Below are positions 11,869-23,937 of a stretch of 64,000 nucleotides of DNA, piece after piece. Position 1 is the stretch's first letter. Every line of letters begins with the position of its first letter. The position numbers were made by a program, and so were the translations under genes. The stretch spans positions 642,501 to 706,500 of the forward strand of contig QRFJ01000023.1 of NCBI GenBank assembly GCA_006176705.1. Direction: 5' to 3'. This DNA is from Cocos nucifera. Lineage: Eukaryota > Streptophyta > Magnoliopsida > Arecales > Arecaceae. Below the pieces are notes generated by a model. That model ran no database searches and was not told where the DNA came from. It saw only the letters and a list, made by a program, of their open reading frames with translations.

Positions 11869-13921
11869 AGTGTGGAGATATTGGTATGGCATACAGATGA
11901 GATATAAGGATACATCGTCATTGAACGTGACCAACTTCGTAGTATTTTGCTGTCAAGAATTGCTCTGATGGGATATGGGTACAAGTATCCCTTAGACCTG
12001 ATATCACCACGGTGGCTTGTGAGCAACTCACTGTACTTTGGTGCCGGATACCTAAATTTTTAATTTAGTGATGGAAGATTTTTTAGCATAGTCAAGTACT
12101 TGTGAAGTCGGTGTATGATCAAGATGGGATTGACCACTCCAAGGATTTGAAGAAAATGCATCACTGTATTTCAATTAAGCAAAATCTTGGTCAGAATAAT
12201 TCATGAGATAGATTTGGTATTTTGAAATACAATATGGATGACTTAATCAAGGTTGACAATTAAACTCTGAGTCATCCTATGAGCATTAAGATCAAGGGGA
12301 TGAATTATACAGAAACTATATCCACATGGGTTCTAAGAGTATTGCTTTACATATTCGATCTATCCGACCATCGGATATTATTGCTAGATGGTACTTCGAT
12401 TGGTATAACAATTTATTCTTATACTATCGATTTAGATTCGAACCTATAGAATCACATACATAAGAGATCTCGATCTAATCGGATAGTTGATCAATGATTT
12501 AGAATCATTCTAAGATCAAATAATTAATACGATTGATGTTTGACCTAGTGCAAGTATTGCAGAAGGATCGATTAACAATTAGATTGTTAATTAATTTAAT
12601 TTGATTAAATTAGAGAACTGAGATTAAATTTAATTAAATATAATTTAATTAGATTTAGTTTAGGCTTGATTGGATCAAATTCAGTTGATTTATTGAATGA
12701 GTAAATTGTAAGAAAGAATGAGTCTCTATTCAATTAGGACTTGTATGCACCCAATTTTTAATTTGATTAAAAATTAAATTAAATTTTAATTTAATTTAAT
12801 CTAATTTAATCAAGCTCTTAGTTGGACTAAGATTATCTCTAATTGGGTTACATTAGTTTTGATTTAATTGGGTTCAAATAATAAGTTAGACCAAGTTAAA
12901 ACTAGAAGTTCTAGTGTGACTAGAATTTTTTCATCTTGCACCACCTTGCTTTCCATGCCCTCCCACACCAAGTTTCTTCAAATTTTTATGAAAAATTTTA
13001 TTTCTAGAGAGTATCCATGCCCTTTTTATATCTTCCATCATTTTAGAAGAAAATTAGTTGTGGAATCGGTCAAAACAAATAAGTTGTTTTGACCTAGGTC
13101 TCTATTAGGTAGAGTTTGATACGTCATCTTCCTTATTTCTTTGAACCTATCTTTCTAGGTATTTGACTTAGACAAGGACTCTATCATAACTCTCTATTTA
13201 AAGAAAGTTAGGACATGAGTTTTCTACAGATTTTAGATCCGAGAGAGAGGTTTGGGATGTGAGAAGCTTGGGTGTAGAGAAGATCTGGGTGTGGTGCTTC
13301 ATTGAGACAAAAACCATTATGTCCTAGTGAGAGAAAAAGAATGGAGAAGAAAGGATTCTTCTCCAGGTTTTTTCTTGATCCCTTCCTCCTCCTTTTGTGA
13401 GATTTTGAGAGATAAATTCCTTCACAAATCTCTTTCTTCTTCTTCTGAATATTGGAGGGTCTAAGGATTGAAAAAAGAGGTTCTAGATCAGCCATCAAAG
13501 AAGGATCAGCACAATACTAGCATACTATGCTAATTTTCTATCATCGAACTTCATATCTTAGATCAGGGCCTTATGTGGATATTCCATAGAGGCCGGATAC
13601 ATGTGCGGCTTGGAGCGATGATCTCAGTCTTAGATTAGTGAGTTGAAGAATCTAACTCGATAAGATGAGGATAATGTGATCTCCCTTTTGATGCTAGATT
13701 ACATCTAGTATGATATTATTTTGATGTTGATTTGATCAACATTATCTTTTCTTATTTTTTTAATTTTAGATTTGATAGCATACTTAAATCATGTGATGAG
13801 ATCCTAGATCTAGGGTTCTTTCATGTATATTAATGAATTAATATGATTAGGTCATATCTTCCACTGCGTGTTTTGAAAAAATTTCAAAATTTGATCATGA
13901 AACCCTAGACTATTTTCTTCA

Positions 13922-14257
13922 ATTGGTATCAGAGCGTATGTTCTTTATGACATGATTTTTATGTATGAATGAATTATTTATTTAGATTAAATCAAATTTA
14001 TAATCTAATATTTAAATCTGAAATTAAATCAAGGATCGCATGAACTGATTTATGAGATGATCCTACTATCAAGTTTATCCCTTACAGTGTAAAGATTGTC
14101 CTAGTTCATGCATATTTCATATAAATCATAAATTTATTAGATATGATCTAAATTAATTTATGATTTATTAAATTTAAAATTATTTAAATTTAAAAATAAA
14201 TATTTTAGATTGTATGGACTAATTTTATAAGGTTGTCCTACTATAAGGTTTATCCCT
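13922..14257 (+). mobile_element. Copia PBS and leader fragment at the end of duplication unit 1
   Basis: TGGTATCAGAGC at 13924-13935 is the copia primer-binding site, complementary to the 3' part of initiator tRNA-Met. The following 320 bp match the leader of the full element at 21158-21492 and then stop abruptly at the duplication junction. Confidence 0.8.
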
Positions 14258-14480
14258 TTCCGAAAACACTGAATCTAATAATTTATGTCACAGAGATGGT
14301 ACGGAGGAGAGATCCATGCATCTTCCGGCTTGCTAAAGTCTATAGCGTGCTCCCATTATCCTTTTCCAAGTTTATCCTCTATTCTTTTATTTAAATTTTT
14401 TTTCAATCAATAATAATTTTTTATTTTAATTTTATTTTTTAAATAGTGAAGACTTCAACGTGCTTTAAAAAAAAATTAAA

Positions 14481-14600
14481 GGAATACTCCCTCAAGTTTC
14501 ATCTAATTTCACTTACACTTTCTCAAGTTTAAAATGTCTCAATCGAACCCTCCAAATTATCGAAGTGTATTAATGTATCCCTTCCGTCCATCTCCATTAA
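14481..14600 (+). repeat. MULE left terminal inverted repeat
   Basis: The outer end starts GGAATACTCCCTCAAG and pairs with the reverse complement of 31425-31537, whose outer end reads GGGACACCTCCTCAAG. A third copy lies at about 5905-6010. Confidence 0.8.
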
Positions 14601-14984
14601 CAAAATATTGTCACATGACTCTCATATGATATCCTACTTTTTTGAAATGATAAAATTATCCTTGATTTCAATTTCTAATCGATTGTTAGATAAAGTACCA
14701 TAAAATCATGTGCCTCATGTGATCCATTATTTTGGATGCCCTAAATATAGAGGAGAGAAAAATGAGAGAGTCCACGATCCTTGTTAAGGGAGATCTTCGA
14801 TCAAGCCAGCCATGGGTAGAGGAGTCGCCATTTATGCTGCGAGTGGAGAAGAAGAATTTTGTAGAAGAAAGGAAAGGTTATCGATGGAGAAAGAGAAAAT
14901 GGAGGGTTTTCAATCGAGCTCTTTCAGTTACAACTTTGCTTAAAGTATCGATTTTGGAAAAGATAGTGAAATAAGATAGTGAAA

Positions 14985-15510
14985 AATCATCCAAAGTGGA
15001 TTCCTATCTTTCTTTGAGTGTCTTTAATATTAGCATTTTGAAAAAGTTTATCACTTACATTGCATGCAGTAGTGCAATTAAAGAATCTACTATCTACAAT
15101 TATGAAAATTAATCAATATCAACCATTCAAATCAGGCCAAACAAAGAAAAGAGACTAACTCCATTTAATATATACCGTTGCTAAAGTAATACAGGATCAC
15201 AATAAGTTGGATTAAGCAAATTTTACCTGGGTCATGTTTGGAGCAAATACCATTGCAATGTTGTGTGCATTCATCTTATTCTGCTCTTCTTCTTGGACAA
15301 TATCAGCCATCAAATTAATAGCATAATCTAGTAGAGCAACTTCTATTGATGGCAATGTCTTGCAAGTTGAGCACATTGAGCACAGTCCTCTTCTGACTAG
15401 CATTGCATCATCTGTTCAAGTGAAAGAGAGTCAGCAATTCTCTAAACTAGGCCTACGAAAGTATCATTAAATGACATTATATCAGCCTATAGAGCAGGTT
15501 AAATCCAGAA
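14985..15510 (-). pseudogene. Captured RopGAP (CRIB/RhoGAP) gene fragment, copy 2
   Basis: Rop GTPase-activating proteins switch off plant Rho-type (Rop) GTPases at the plasma membrane. On - this segment gives part of their RhoGAP domain. Near 15450 the frame reads like FREL; near 15405 like EQMMQC and SEEDCAQ. A frameshift follows, then LLDYAINLMADIVQEEEQ and NKMNAHNIAMVFAPNMTQ, ending at 15227. A GT donor, a 132-bp intron and an AG acceptor at 15094 follow. The next exon (15093 to about 14985) reads DSLIALLHA and LILKTLKER, as expected for the family. Stops and the frameshift make it a relic. The N-terminal CRIB domain and arginine-finger region are absent. Intact splice sites show DNA-level capture by the MULE. 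Confidence 0.75.
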
Positions 15511-16711
15511 AACCATCTTCTTTTTGTAGTTAAAAAGTACAGAAAAAGAACATATACCTTTCAGTTCAATCATTCAGTCACTATATGTTGTAGGCCAAAA
15601 AATAAAAAAAGAGCATATATTGATGATGAGTTGCCCAATGCAATTAGTAACTTGAAATACATACACTGCTTATATATCACATCCAAATTTTATCCTGAAG
15701 TTAGAATATGATCATAAAATAATGGTTTGAATTAATTTAAGAACCTGTAAGTATCCCCCTTGAACTTTTCTATGACTTGTAATCTTATCCACTATTGTAT
15801 TAAAAAGTTTCGATGAGCACCCCTTATATTTTACTGTTGATATGCTTACACCCCTTATAATATAAAAATGTTGAACATACACATCCTATTTTTAGAAAAA
15901 AATGAATAGAGGCATATTATCTTATGCAGTTTTGGGGTACCCGTAAGAATTATTTTAATAACATGCATCAAAATATGATAACTTTTAATAAAATTTTATA
16001 AAAAATATATAAAATTTTACTCAGAAATCATAATGTATCATAAGTATTCAAAATGCATCAAATTATTTCATAATGTTTCACAAAATAAGATAATATATCA
16101 GTGCATGGACAGAACAACCCAAATACACCAAAGTGGATTAAAATATATATATATATATATATAATATAATGAATTCCTTGATACATTCAAAAATGGCCTT
16201 AATACAATCAAAATGGCCCTGATACATATCAAATGATCCTGATACATGTCATGGTTGAGATGAATGGGGTGCTGTTGTGAGGATAAGTGACATGCTGCTG
16301 GCTGGGAGGGAGCTAACTATGAGAAAAAATGAGCAGGTTTAGATGTAATAGCTCCTAGCTAGTTGTGTTTGATGAATAAGCGTACATTATCTACTTTGTT
16401 TGGAGATACCTGTAAGATACTTGTTAATATATAGTACTAAATAATGATACATAACCATGAATTATCATATGATAATTTAAGGCAAAAAATGATAATGTAT
16501 CGGAATGTATCATAATATATCAGAATGTATCATAATGTATCACAATGTTTTACAATATAACACAATGAATAACAATGTATTATAATGTAATTTTGTCAAA
16601 ATGATACCCCAAACTCAGAACCCTAATACTTCAAAATAAACCTAAAACAATACCCAAAGTCCTAAAGTGATACATTTAAATACTCCCAAAGTAAATTGCA
16701 AATAACAACTC

Positions 16712-17080
16712 ATGGCTCGAAAGATGCTACTACTAGCTGAGATGAGGCTGGTGTAGTATGTGAGGATGATGTTTGTGGGAGAACTAGCTGAGAGGTGGCT
16801 ACTGCTAATTGAGTTAATGCTACTACAAGATGAGAGAAGAGAGCAGGATGCTAAAAGGAGGCTGCTGTAGGCTGAGATAAGCAGGTTGCTGCTGGCTAAG
16901 AGAAGATTGCTGCAAGATAAGGGGAAGGAGCAGGAGGCTGAGAAGAGGCTGTTGTAGGCTGAGATGAGCAAGTTGCTGCTAGCTAAAAGGAGGGAGTATG
17001 GGAGGACATTGGTTGGGAGGAGGTATGTTATAAGCCTGCTGATTTCTTCCTTCTTCCACTTCTTTGAGTCTGAAAAATAG
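16712..17080 (+). pseudogene. Leu/Glu/Lys-rich coiled-coil frame in the MULE, copy 2 (122 codons)
   Basis: ATG 16712 to TAG 17080 is 122 codons with three internal TAGs. One of these coincides with a stop in copy 1 (8617-8985) and the others do not. The copies keep the same length and frame. The start reads MARKMLLLAEMRL and repeats of AEISRLLLAKRRLLQ type follow. The charge pattern (Lys/Arg and Glu between Leu runs) suggests a coiled coil. Function unknown. Confidence 0.5.
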
Positions 17081-17164
17081 TTATGAAACATAAGTAAATA
17101 TCATCAAAATACTGTTAAATATAATTCAATTCATAATACCTGTGATCCTTTTCTTTTTCTACTA

Positions 17165-18698
17165 ACTCAGCTCTTGGTTTAACTGGATGCAATGTCATCT
17201 TGTTTCTTCTTTCTCTTGTCCTTTCGAGGATCTTTACAAGTCGTAGAGTTATGGCCCCATTATTGGCAATTTCTACATCTTAAGAATGTACCCCTCCTTT
17301 CGATTTTAGTAAAATCTTTTGGCTCATCCTCTTCTTTTTTCTTGCCTTTTTGGGTCTACCTAGAGGAGCCCTTAGAGGAGGGGGGATACTTTAGGATAGT
17401 CTATCCTTGGCCAAAATTTCATGCTTGCAACCACCTCAATAAGATGCTCATAGGTAATAGAAAATGTTTGTTAGTTGTACTATGCACTGACAAAGTATTT
17501 TGCCTTCTTTCTAGCATACATAATAGCTACTACAGCATAACAATATGGGATGCTAGTTAAATCCCATACCCTACGTCTATAAATATTCTCACCTAAGTCA
17601 ACTATAAATCTGTCTATGTGATGCCCAACTTTAAATCTTTGTCCTCCTCTCCATATACAGTGGCAGTCCATAGCTTCTAACTTGAGCTTCTCTAACTTTT
17701 TTTGAATTTTCGGATAAAGATTGCCTATAATTTTGTCCAAACTCTCTTTTTTTAGCTTGAATATGTTGCATCAATAGCCTCTGAATAGTCTCCAACAAGA
17801 TAATAGTAGGCTTGTCTTGAGCTTCTGTAATATACTTTTTAAAGGGCTCGTATATATTATCAACAACATGCCTGACTTGCTCCTAGGACTGAAAGCATGC
17901 TTCGACTACAACTCAGGTGGGTGCTGTCCAACCCACCACCATGCGATTTCATCAAGTTATTGCATCTCCTCCATGGCAGCCTCAAAATCAAGAAGCATGA
18001 TTGGCCTGGCACACCTCCAAAGGGCATCTCTATAGTTCTTTCCCTTGAATTCAGTGCTTTTAAAATTGGCATGCAGGTGTCGCACACAAAATCTATGATC
18101 TGTACTAGGAATAACATTCTAAAACATCTCAACAAAGCCCTATAAAAGATACTGAAACAAGTTAGGTTTAATAAAAATCTAAAATGTATTTAAAAGTACT
18201 AGTGAGCAACAATAACTTATCTTTTGTCCATCCGACATGAAGGTCCAACCATATGCCTCCAAGGATCTAATATCCTATAATAAACATATCAAAAATCAAC
18301 TCCAACTATCTTTCATCTCTACCTCCACTACGGCTAATGCAATGAAAAAAATATTTTTTATTATCATCCTTCTCCACTGCAACTAGGAGCTATCCTCCAA
18401 ATGAATCCTTCAAGTGATAACCATCTAATCCAATGATAGATCTACAATCCTTGATGAAGCCATGCTTGCAAGCTACAAGGCAATATAACCCCCTAAAAAT
18501 AGGTAGACTAGTGTCATCGGGCCTACGAATATCCAACAACATCATGCTTCCAAAATTTATTTCTTTGATTATCTGACAGTACTCCCATAGATGGCCATAC
18601 TGCTCCCTATGGCTTTCCTCTATAATTTCTACAGCTTTAGTCTTGGCTCTATAGCATAGTGCCCTCAAAATAATAGAAATATTTATATCCCTTCTTAC
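17165..18698 (-). pseudogene. MULE transposase, C-terminal half, copy 2 (3' of the copia insertion)
   Basis: This has the same domain order as copy 1: RAKTKAVEIIEESH near 18640, the GLDGYHLK catalytic Asp near 18430, the MSDGQ Asp near 18235, and the SRHAF-like segment. An open stretch at 17740-17480 contains KIQKKLEKLKLEAMDCHC and a SWIM-like WDLTSIPYCYAV with zinc ligands lost. A degraded zinc knuckle lies near 17260. It joins the N-terminal half at 29568-30661 once the copia element is removed. Confidence 0.85.
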
Positions 18699-21155
18699 TG
18701 TTAAAAATTATGTTCCAAAGTCAATCGTCAGTCTATTGATGATTGTATTATTTTATATTTATAAATAATTTATTATTGAATAAAATAATATTTTGATTTT
18801 TTCATCATAAAGTCTATATCTTCTAATAAACTCCATTTATTATGATGAAGTTCTTAAAACTATTTAGTTTTGATAAAGAGAGAATTTATCGATTAATCCT
18901 TAAACCGTTCACAGTAAAATGATACGTTGTTAATCAAAACGACAATATTTATCGAGTGTAGATCACTATATGCCATATAGATTGGTTGTCCTCTAAACTA
19001 AGAAGTGTGAAGATATTAGTATAGCATACATGTAAGATATAAGGATATATCATCATTGAACATAACCAACTTCATAGCATTTTGCTGTCAAGAATTGCTC
19101 TTATGAGATATGGGTACAAGTATCTCTTAGACCTGACATCACCATGGTGGCTTGCAAGCAACTCACTATCTAAATTTTTAATTTAGTGATGGAAGATTTT
19201 TGAGCATAATCAAGTAGTTGTAAAGTCGGTGTATGATCAAGATGGGATTGACCACTCTAAGGGTTTGAAAAAAATGCATCACTATATTTTAATTTAGCAA
19301 AATCTTGACCAAGATAATCCATAAGATAGATTTGATATTTTGAAATATAATATGGATGACTTAATCAGGGTTGACAGTTAAACTTTGAGTCATTCTATGA
19401 GCATTAAGGTCAAGAAGATAAATTATATGGAAACTATATCCACATGGGTTCTAAGAGTATTCCTTTATATATTCGACCTATCCGACCATCGGATATTATT
19501 ACTAGATGGTCACTTGGATTGATATAAAAATTTATTTTTATTTTACTGATTTAGGTTCGAACATATGTGGTCACACACATAAGAGATCTCGATCTAATCG
19601 GATAGTTGATCAATGATTTAGATTCGTTCTAAGGTCAAATAATCAATACGATTGATGTTTGACCTAGTGCAAATATTGTAGGAGGATCGATTAGCAATTA
19701 GATTATTAATTAGATTAATTTGATTAAGCCAGAGGGATGACATTAAGTCTAATTAAATATGATTTAATTAGATTTGATTTAGACTTGATTGGATCAAGTC
19801 TAATTGATTTAATGAATGAGTAAATTATAAGAAAGAATAAGTCCCTGTTCAATTAGGACTTGTATGCACCCAATTTTTAATTTGATTAAAAATTAAACTA
19901 AATTTAAATTAAATTAAATTAGTTTCTTAGTTGGACTAATATCATCTCTAATTGGATTGTATTAGTTTTGATTTAATTGGATTCAAATAATAAGTTGAAC
20001 CAAGTCAAAGCTAGAAGTCCTAATGTGACTAGGATTTTTTCATCTTACGTCATCTTGCTTTCCATGCCCCCCCACATCAATTCTCTTCAAATTTTTATAA
20101 AAAAATTTATTTCTAGAGAGTATCCATGCTCTTTTTATGTCCCCCACCATTTTAGAAGAAAATTAGTTGTGGAATAGGTCAAAACAAATAAATTATTTTG
20201 ACCTAGGTCTCTATTAGATAGAGTTTGACACATCATCTTTTCTTATTTCTTTGAGGCACCAAACCATCTGATTTTTTATGAGAAATAGAAGATTTATTTT
20301 CACATATTTTTTAGAATCCATAAAAAAAAAATAAGAAGGGGACGCCCAAGAGTTGGGTGCCCCAATCCTTGCTCAACTTGGACCTATCTTTCTAGATATT
20401 TGACATAGACAAGGACTCTGTCATAACTCTATTTAAAGAAAGTTAAGGCATGAGTTTTCTATAAATTTTAGATCTGAGAGAGAGGTTTAGAATGTGGGAA
20501 GCTTGGGTGCAAAGAAGATCTAGGCGTGGTGCTTCATTGAGACAAAAATCGTTGTGTCCTGGTGAGAGAAAAAGAAGGAAGAAGAAAGGATTCTTCTCCA
20601 TGATTTTTTCTTAAACCCTTCCTCCTCCTTTTATGAGATTTTGAGAGGTGAATTCCTTAACAAATCTCTTACTTATTCTTCTGAATATTGGAGGGTCCAG
20701 AGATTGAAGAAGATTTCAGATCAACCATCAAAGAAGGATCAGCATAGTACTAACATACTGTACTGATTTTCTATCGTCGAACTTTAGATCTTAGATCGAA
20801 GCATTATGTGGACATTCTATAGAGGTCGGATATATTTGCGGCTTGGAGTGATGATCTCAGCCTCGGATCAGTAAGTTGAAAAATCTAACTTGCTAAGGTA
20901 AGGGTAATGCGATCTCCCTTTTGATGCTAGATTAGATCTAGTATGATATTGCTTTGATGTTGATTTGATCAACATTATCTTTTCTTATTTTTTAATTTTA
21001 GATTTAATAGCATGAATAAATCATATTATGAGATCTTAGATCTATGGCTCTTTCATGTATTATTATTGAATTAATATGATTAGTTTATCTCTTCCACTGC
21101 GTGTTTTGAAAAAAATTTCAAAATTTGATTATGAAACCCTAGACTGTTTCCTTCA
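18699..21155 (+). repeat. Copia 5' LTR
   Basis: Starts TGTTAAAAATTATG and ends CTTCA just before the PBS. 2457 bp. Matches 27059-29567 across its length, including the block with GACGCCCAAGAGTTGGG near 20340. Confidence 0.88.
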
Positions 21156-21157
21156 AT

Positions 21158-23087
21158 TGGTATCAGAGTGTAGATTCTTTATGACATGATTTTTATGCAT
21201 GATTGAATTATTTATTTAGATTAAATCTAATTTATAATCTAATATTTAAATCTAAAATTAAATCAAGGATCATACGAACTGATTATGAGATTGTCCTGTT
21301 GTCAGGTTTACCCCTTATAGTATAAAGATTATGCTAGTTCATATAGATCTAATATAAATCATAAATTTATTAGATATGATCTAAATTAATTTATAATTTA
21401 TTAAATTTAAAATTATTTAAATCTAAAAATAAATATTTTAGATTATACAAACTGATCTTATAAGATTATCCTGCTGTAAGGTTTATCCCTTATAGTAAAA
21501 AAGATTATCCTAGTATGTACTAATCTAAAATTCTAATCATAAAATTTTAGATTAGATCTAAAAAATTTTATGATTTGATTGAAAGTATTTTAATCTATTT
21601 TTTATCATCATAAATATGTTAGATTTGATCTAAGATGATTTATGATTGATTAAAATTAAAATAATTTTAATTTTGAATTACAGAACATGTTTAGATTAGA
21701 TCTAAAGTAGTTTCATGTTTATATTATTTGCATATTGATTATGAATCAAACATGCAACTAGTTGGTAGAACCATGTTGTAAAAATATTTTATAAATATAA
21801 AAATTATTTTCAAAATGTCAAACCCTAATCCTCAGCCCAAAACTTAATTAAGAATTAAGAGTTATGTTGATTAGAATCTAGGATTGTAAATTGAAGATCC
21901 TATGACACATCATAACATTTGGGTTAATGGATTAGTGGGAATTAGATCCATTAATTGGGTTAGACCTAAGGTTAGATTAAAGAATGAACTTAATTAGAGA
22001 ATTGACTAAATCTAATCAATAGTTGTTATAGATTAAGTTAAGAATTCTTTAGATCAATTACAATAGTTGTAGTTGGTTAAGTCTATATCTTTAATGAGAA
22101 TCAAGATGGACTTGATTTTTGGCTATGTGGTCTAGCATGAACTATTAGGTTGATCTAATTAAAACTAATTAATCAGTGGATATCTAAGGTAAGTCTGATA
22201 ATTCAGATCGATGGTTTTTATTTGACAGTCTACTTACCTGACTATTTTTTAGGATGTCTAAGGCAAGCTTTGGCATACCCTTCCACCGATCTCACTTACC
22301 TAGCCTTCTTGATGAAATTATATTTTGATCAGATCACTTGATAATTCAAGCTGATCCATATCAGCTAGGTAAATTAGTGTGACTGATTTAGGTGCTTCTA
22401 GACCAGTCTATCAATGGTCACTCTTAATCTGACTTAATGAAGTCAGTGGGAGGATCATAATTAGCTGGTTTCTCTAATTCTCTTCTCTAAATTAAATTAA
22501 TTAAATTTTTAAAAATTATTAAATTCTTAAAATGAAATAGTTATGATGATAACTAGATCATAGCCTTCCATTAAGTAAATGATAATGGATCCATTAATTG
22601 GATAATCATTAGAGATCCAAAGGTCTGGTGCTTATCGACTAATGAAATTATCATTCATAATATGATTTTTTGGCCACATCTCTCAAAATGGTGGTTAGGT
22701 TGATCAACCAAAGTTGAACTTAATCATTCATTGGTTAGATGGATTAAGCATGGTCATGTTAATGGTTGGACCTATCTAGATTCTTTTTAATGGAAGCCAA
22801 AGCCTATTGATTAGAGACTGAGGCAAAATTAAAATACTAAAAATTATTTTAAAAAATAATTGGTTATGAACCTATCCTTGGATGTACATAGATTGACCAA
22901 CCAAAATTGGGCTTGTGTACAGTCTATATGGATTCTAGTATCCACTAAGAAATTAAGATAATTCTTCAAATTAGAGATAGAGACTATCAATTCAAATAAA
23001 ATAGTGAGAGAATCTTTTGATTAAAGTCTAAATCTTTAGATTTAATAAATTATTTACTAATTAGATTTTAATTTTTTTGTGTAGATA
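21158..23087 (+). other. Copia PBS and long untranslated leader
   Basis: The PBS reads TGGTATCAGAGT, one mismatch from the tRNA-Met type. The following 1.9 kb has no long frame and is AT-rich. Part of it (to 21492) is duplicated at 13922-14257. Confidence 0.7.
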
Positions 23088-23905
23088 TGGCCACTTTCTT
23101 TTCACTCTGATCATTGTTAGATAATGACAAGCTGGTGGGATCCAACTTTGATAACTGGTACCATAAGTTAAAGATTATCCTAAAATATGAATGGATCATG
23201 TACATCTTGACAGATCTAGCACCTAAGCAGCCAGCTTCTAATGTACGTAAGTCAGTTAGAAATACTTATCAGAAGTGGCTTAATGACCAAATCACGATAC
23301 ATTGTATTATGTTGGTGGCTTTGACCAATGAGTTCAATCATAGGTTTGAGATAGCTCAGTCAAAAGACATACTTTAAGTATTGAATGAGTCTTTTGGTAC
23401 AACCAATGATGTTGAGAGGTATAAGACTAGTTGTGCCATCTTCAATGCCAGAATGAGGGATGGAGCTTCAGTCACTGATCATGTACTATACATGATCAAG
23501 CTGATGGAGCATTTGAGCAAGCTTAATTTTTTCTTGCACAAGCAGCTAGGAAAAGATGCAATTTTGAACTCGTTATCCAAGTCTTATCTTCTATTCCTTA
23601 CTCATTACAGAATGACAAAGCTTGAAGTTAACTACCATGAGTTACTTCAAAACTTTGAGAAAGATCACCAGCTCCATAAGAAGTCGGTGAACTTAGTGGG
23701 AGGATCTTTTTCTATTTCTCGATCCTTTAAAAAAGAAAAAAAAATAAGAAGAAGAAGTCCAAGAAGGTGCATGTTCAAACTAGAACATCTGTGCAGGATC
23801 AGAATAAGAAGTCAAAGCCCAATAAGAGTCAAGCGGAGTGCTTCTTCTGCAAGAAGCAGAAATACTGAAAAAAAAACTGTCCTCAGTATATTGCCTCCCT
23901 AGATC
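23088..23905 (+). pseudogene. Copia gag, broken
   Basis: A start at 23088 is followed by a stop after seven codons. The frame then resumes with LLDNDKLVGSNFDNWYHKLK, the typical copia Gag N-terminus, and a further stop near 23376 separates the second half (ERYKTSCAIFNARMRDG). A zinc knuckle at 23839-23880 keeps all three Cys of the CCHC box, but His is replaced by Tyr and a stop falls inside it. Gag would form the particle and bind element RNA. This copy is inactive. Confidence 0.85.
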
Positions 23906-23937
23906 CAAACAAATAAAGAAAGAAGCAAACTATTGCT

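Larger units (their letters stand above)
10607..13921 (+). mobile_element. Copia LTR (duplicated 5' LTR), with insert
   Basis: It starts TGTTGGAAATTATG and ends CTTCA two bases before a copia-type primer-binding site. It corresponds to the LTRs at 18699-21155 and 27059-29567 but is longer (3.3 kb) because of a foreign segment at 10882-11809. It joins the MULE transposase at the same CTTAC point as the second copy, so it was duplicated with its flank and is not an independent insertion. Confidence 0.85.
5711..14257. repeat. Tandem segmental duplication, unit 1 (8.5 kb)
   Basis: This unit aligns by eye, in the same order and orientation, with 14258-21492. Shared blocks are the 190-bp MULE flank, MULE left TIR, RopGAP fragment, (TA)n, Leu/Glu/Lys-rich frame, transposase C-terminal half, copia 5' LTR and about 335 bp of copia leader. 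The right edge is abrupt: copia leader sequence ending in TTTATCCCTT is joined to the CCGAAAACAC sequence that also starts the unit near 5711. Unit 1 alone has about 450 bp near 6395-6845 and a 0.93-kb insert in its LTR. Divergence is roughly ten percent with many indels, so the duplication is old. Confidence 0.8.
14258..21492. repeat. Tandem segmental duplication, unit 2
   Basis: This is the second copy of the 5.7-14.3 kb block. Beyond 21492 the copia element continues normally through gag and pol, so unit 2 sits in the complete nested composite and unit 1 is the truncated copy. It carries a short LTR block around 20290-20370 that unit 1 lacks but the copia 3' LTR has. Unit 1 therefore lost that block. 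Confidence 0.8.

Noticed and set aside
13208..13498. 96-codon minus-strand frame, repeated at 28837-29094
   Set aside because: Both are within copia LTRs at corresponding positions and show no protein family features.
10607..13921. Independent solo LTR insertion at 10.6 kb
   Set aside because: The identical junction with the MULE transposase and the following copia leader show that it arrived by segmental duplication, not by its own insertion.
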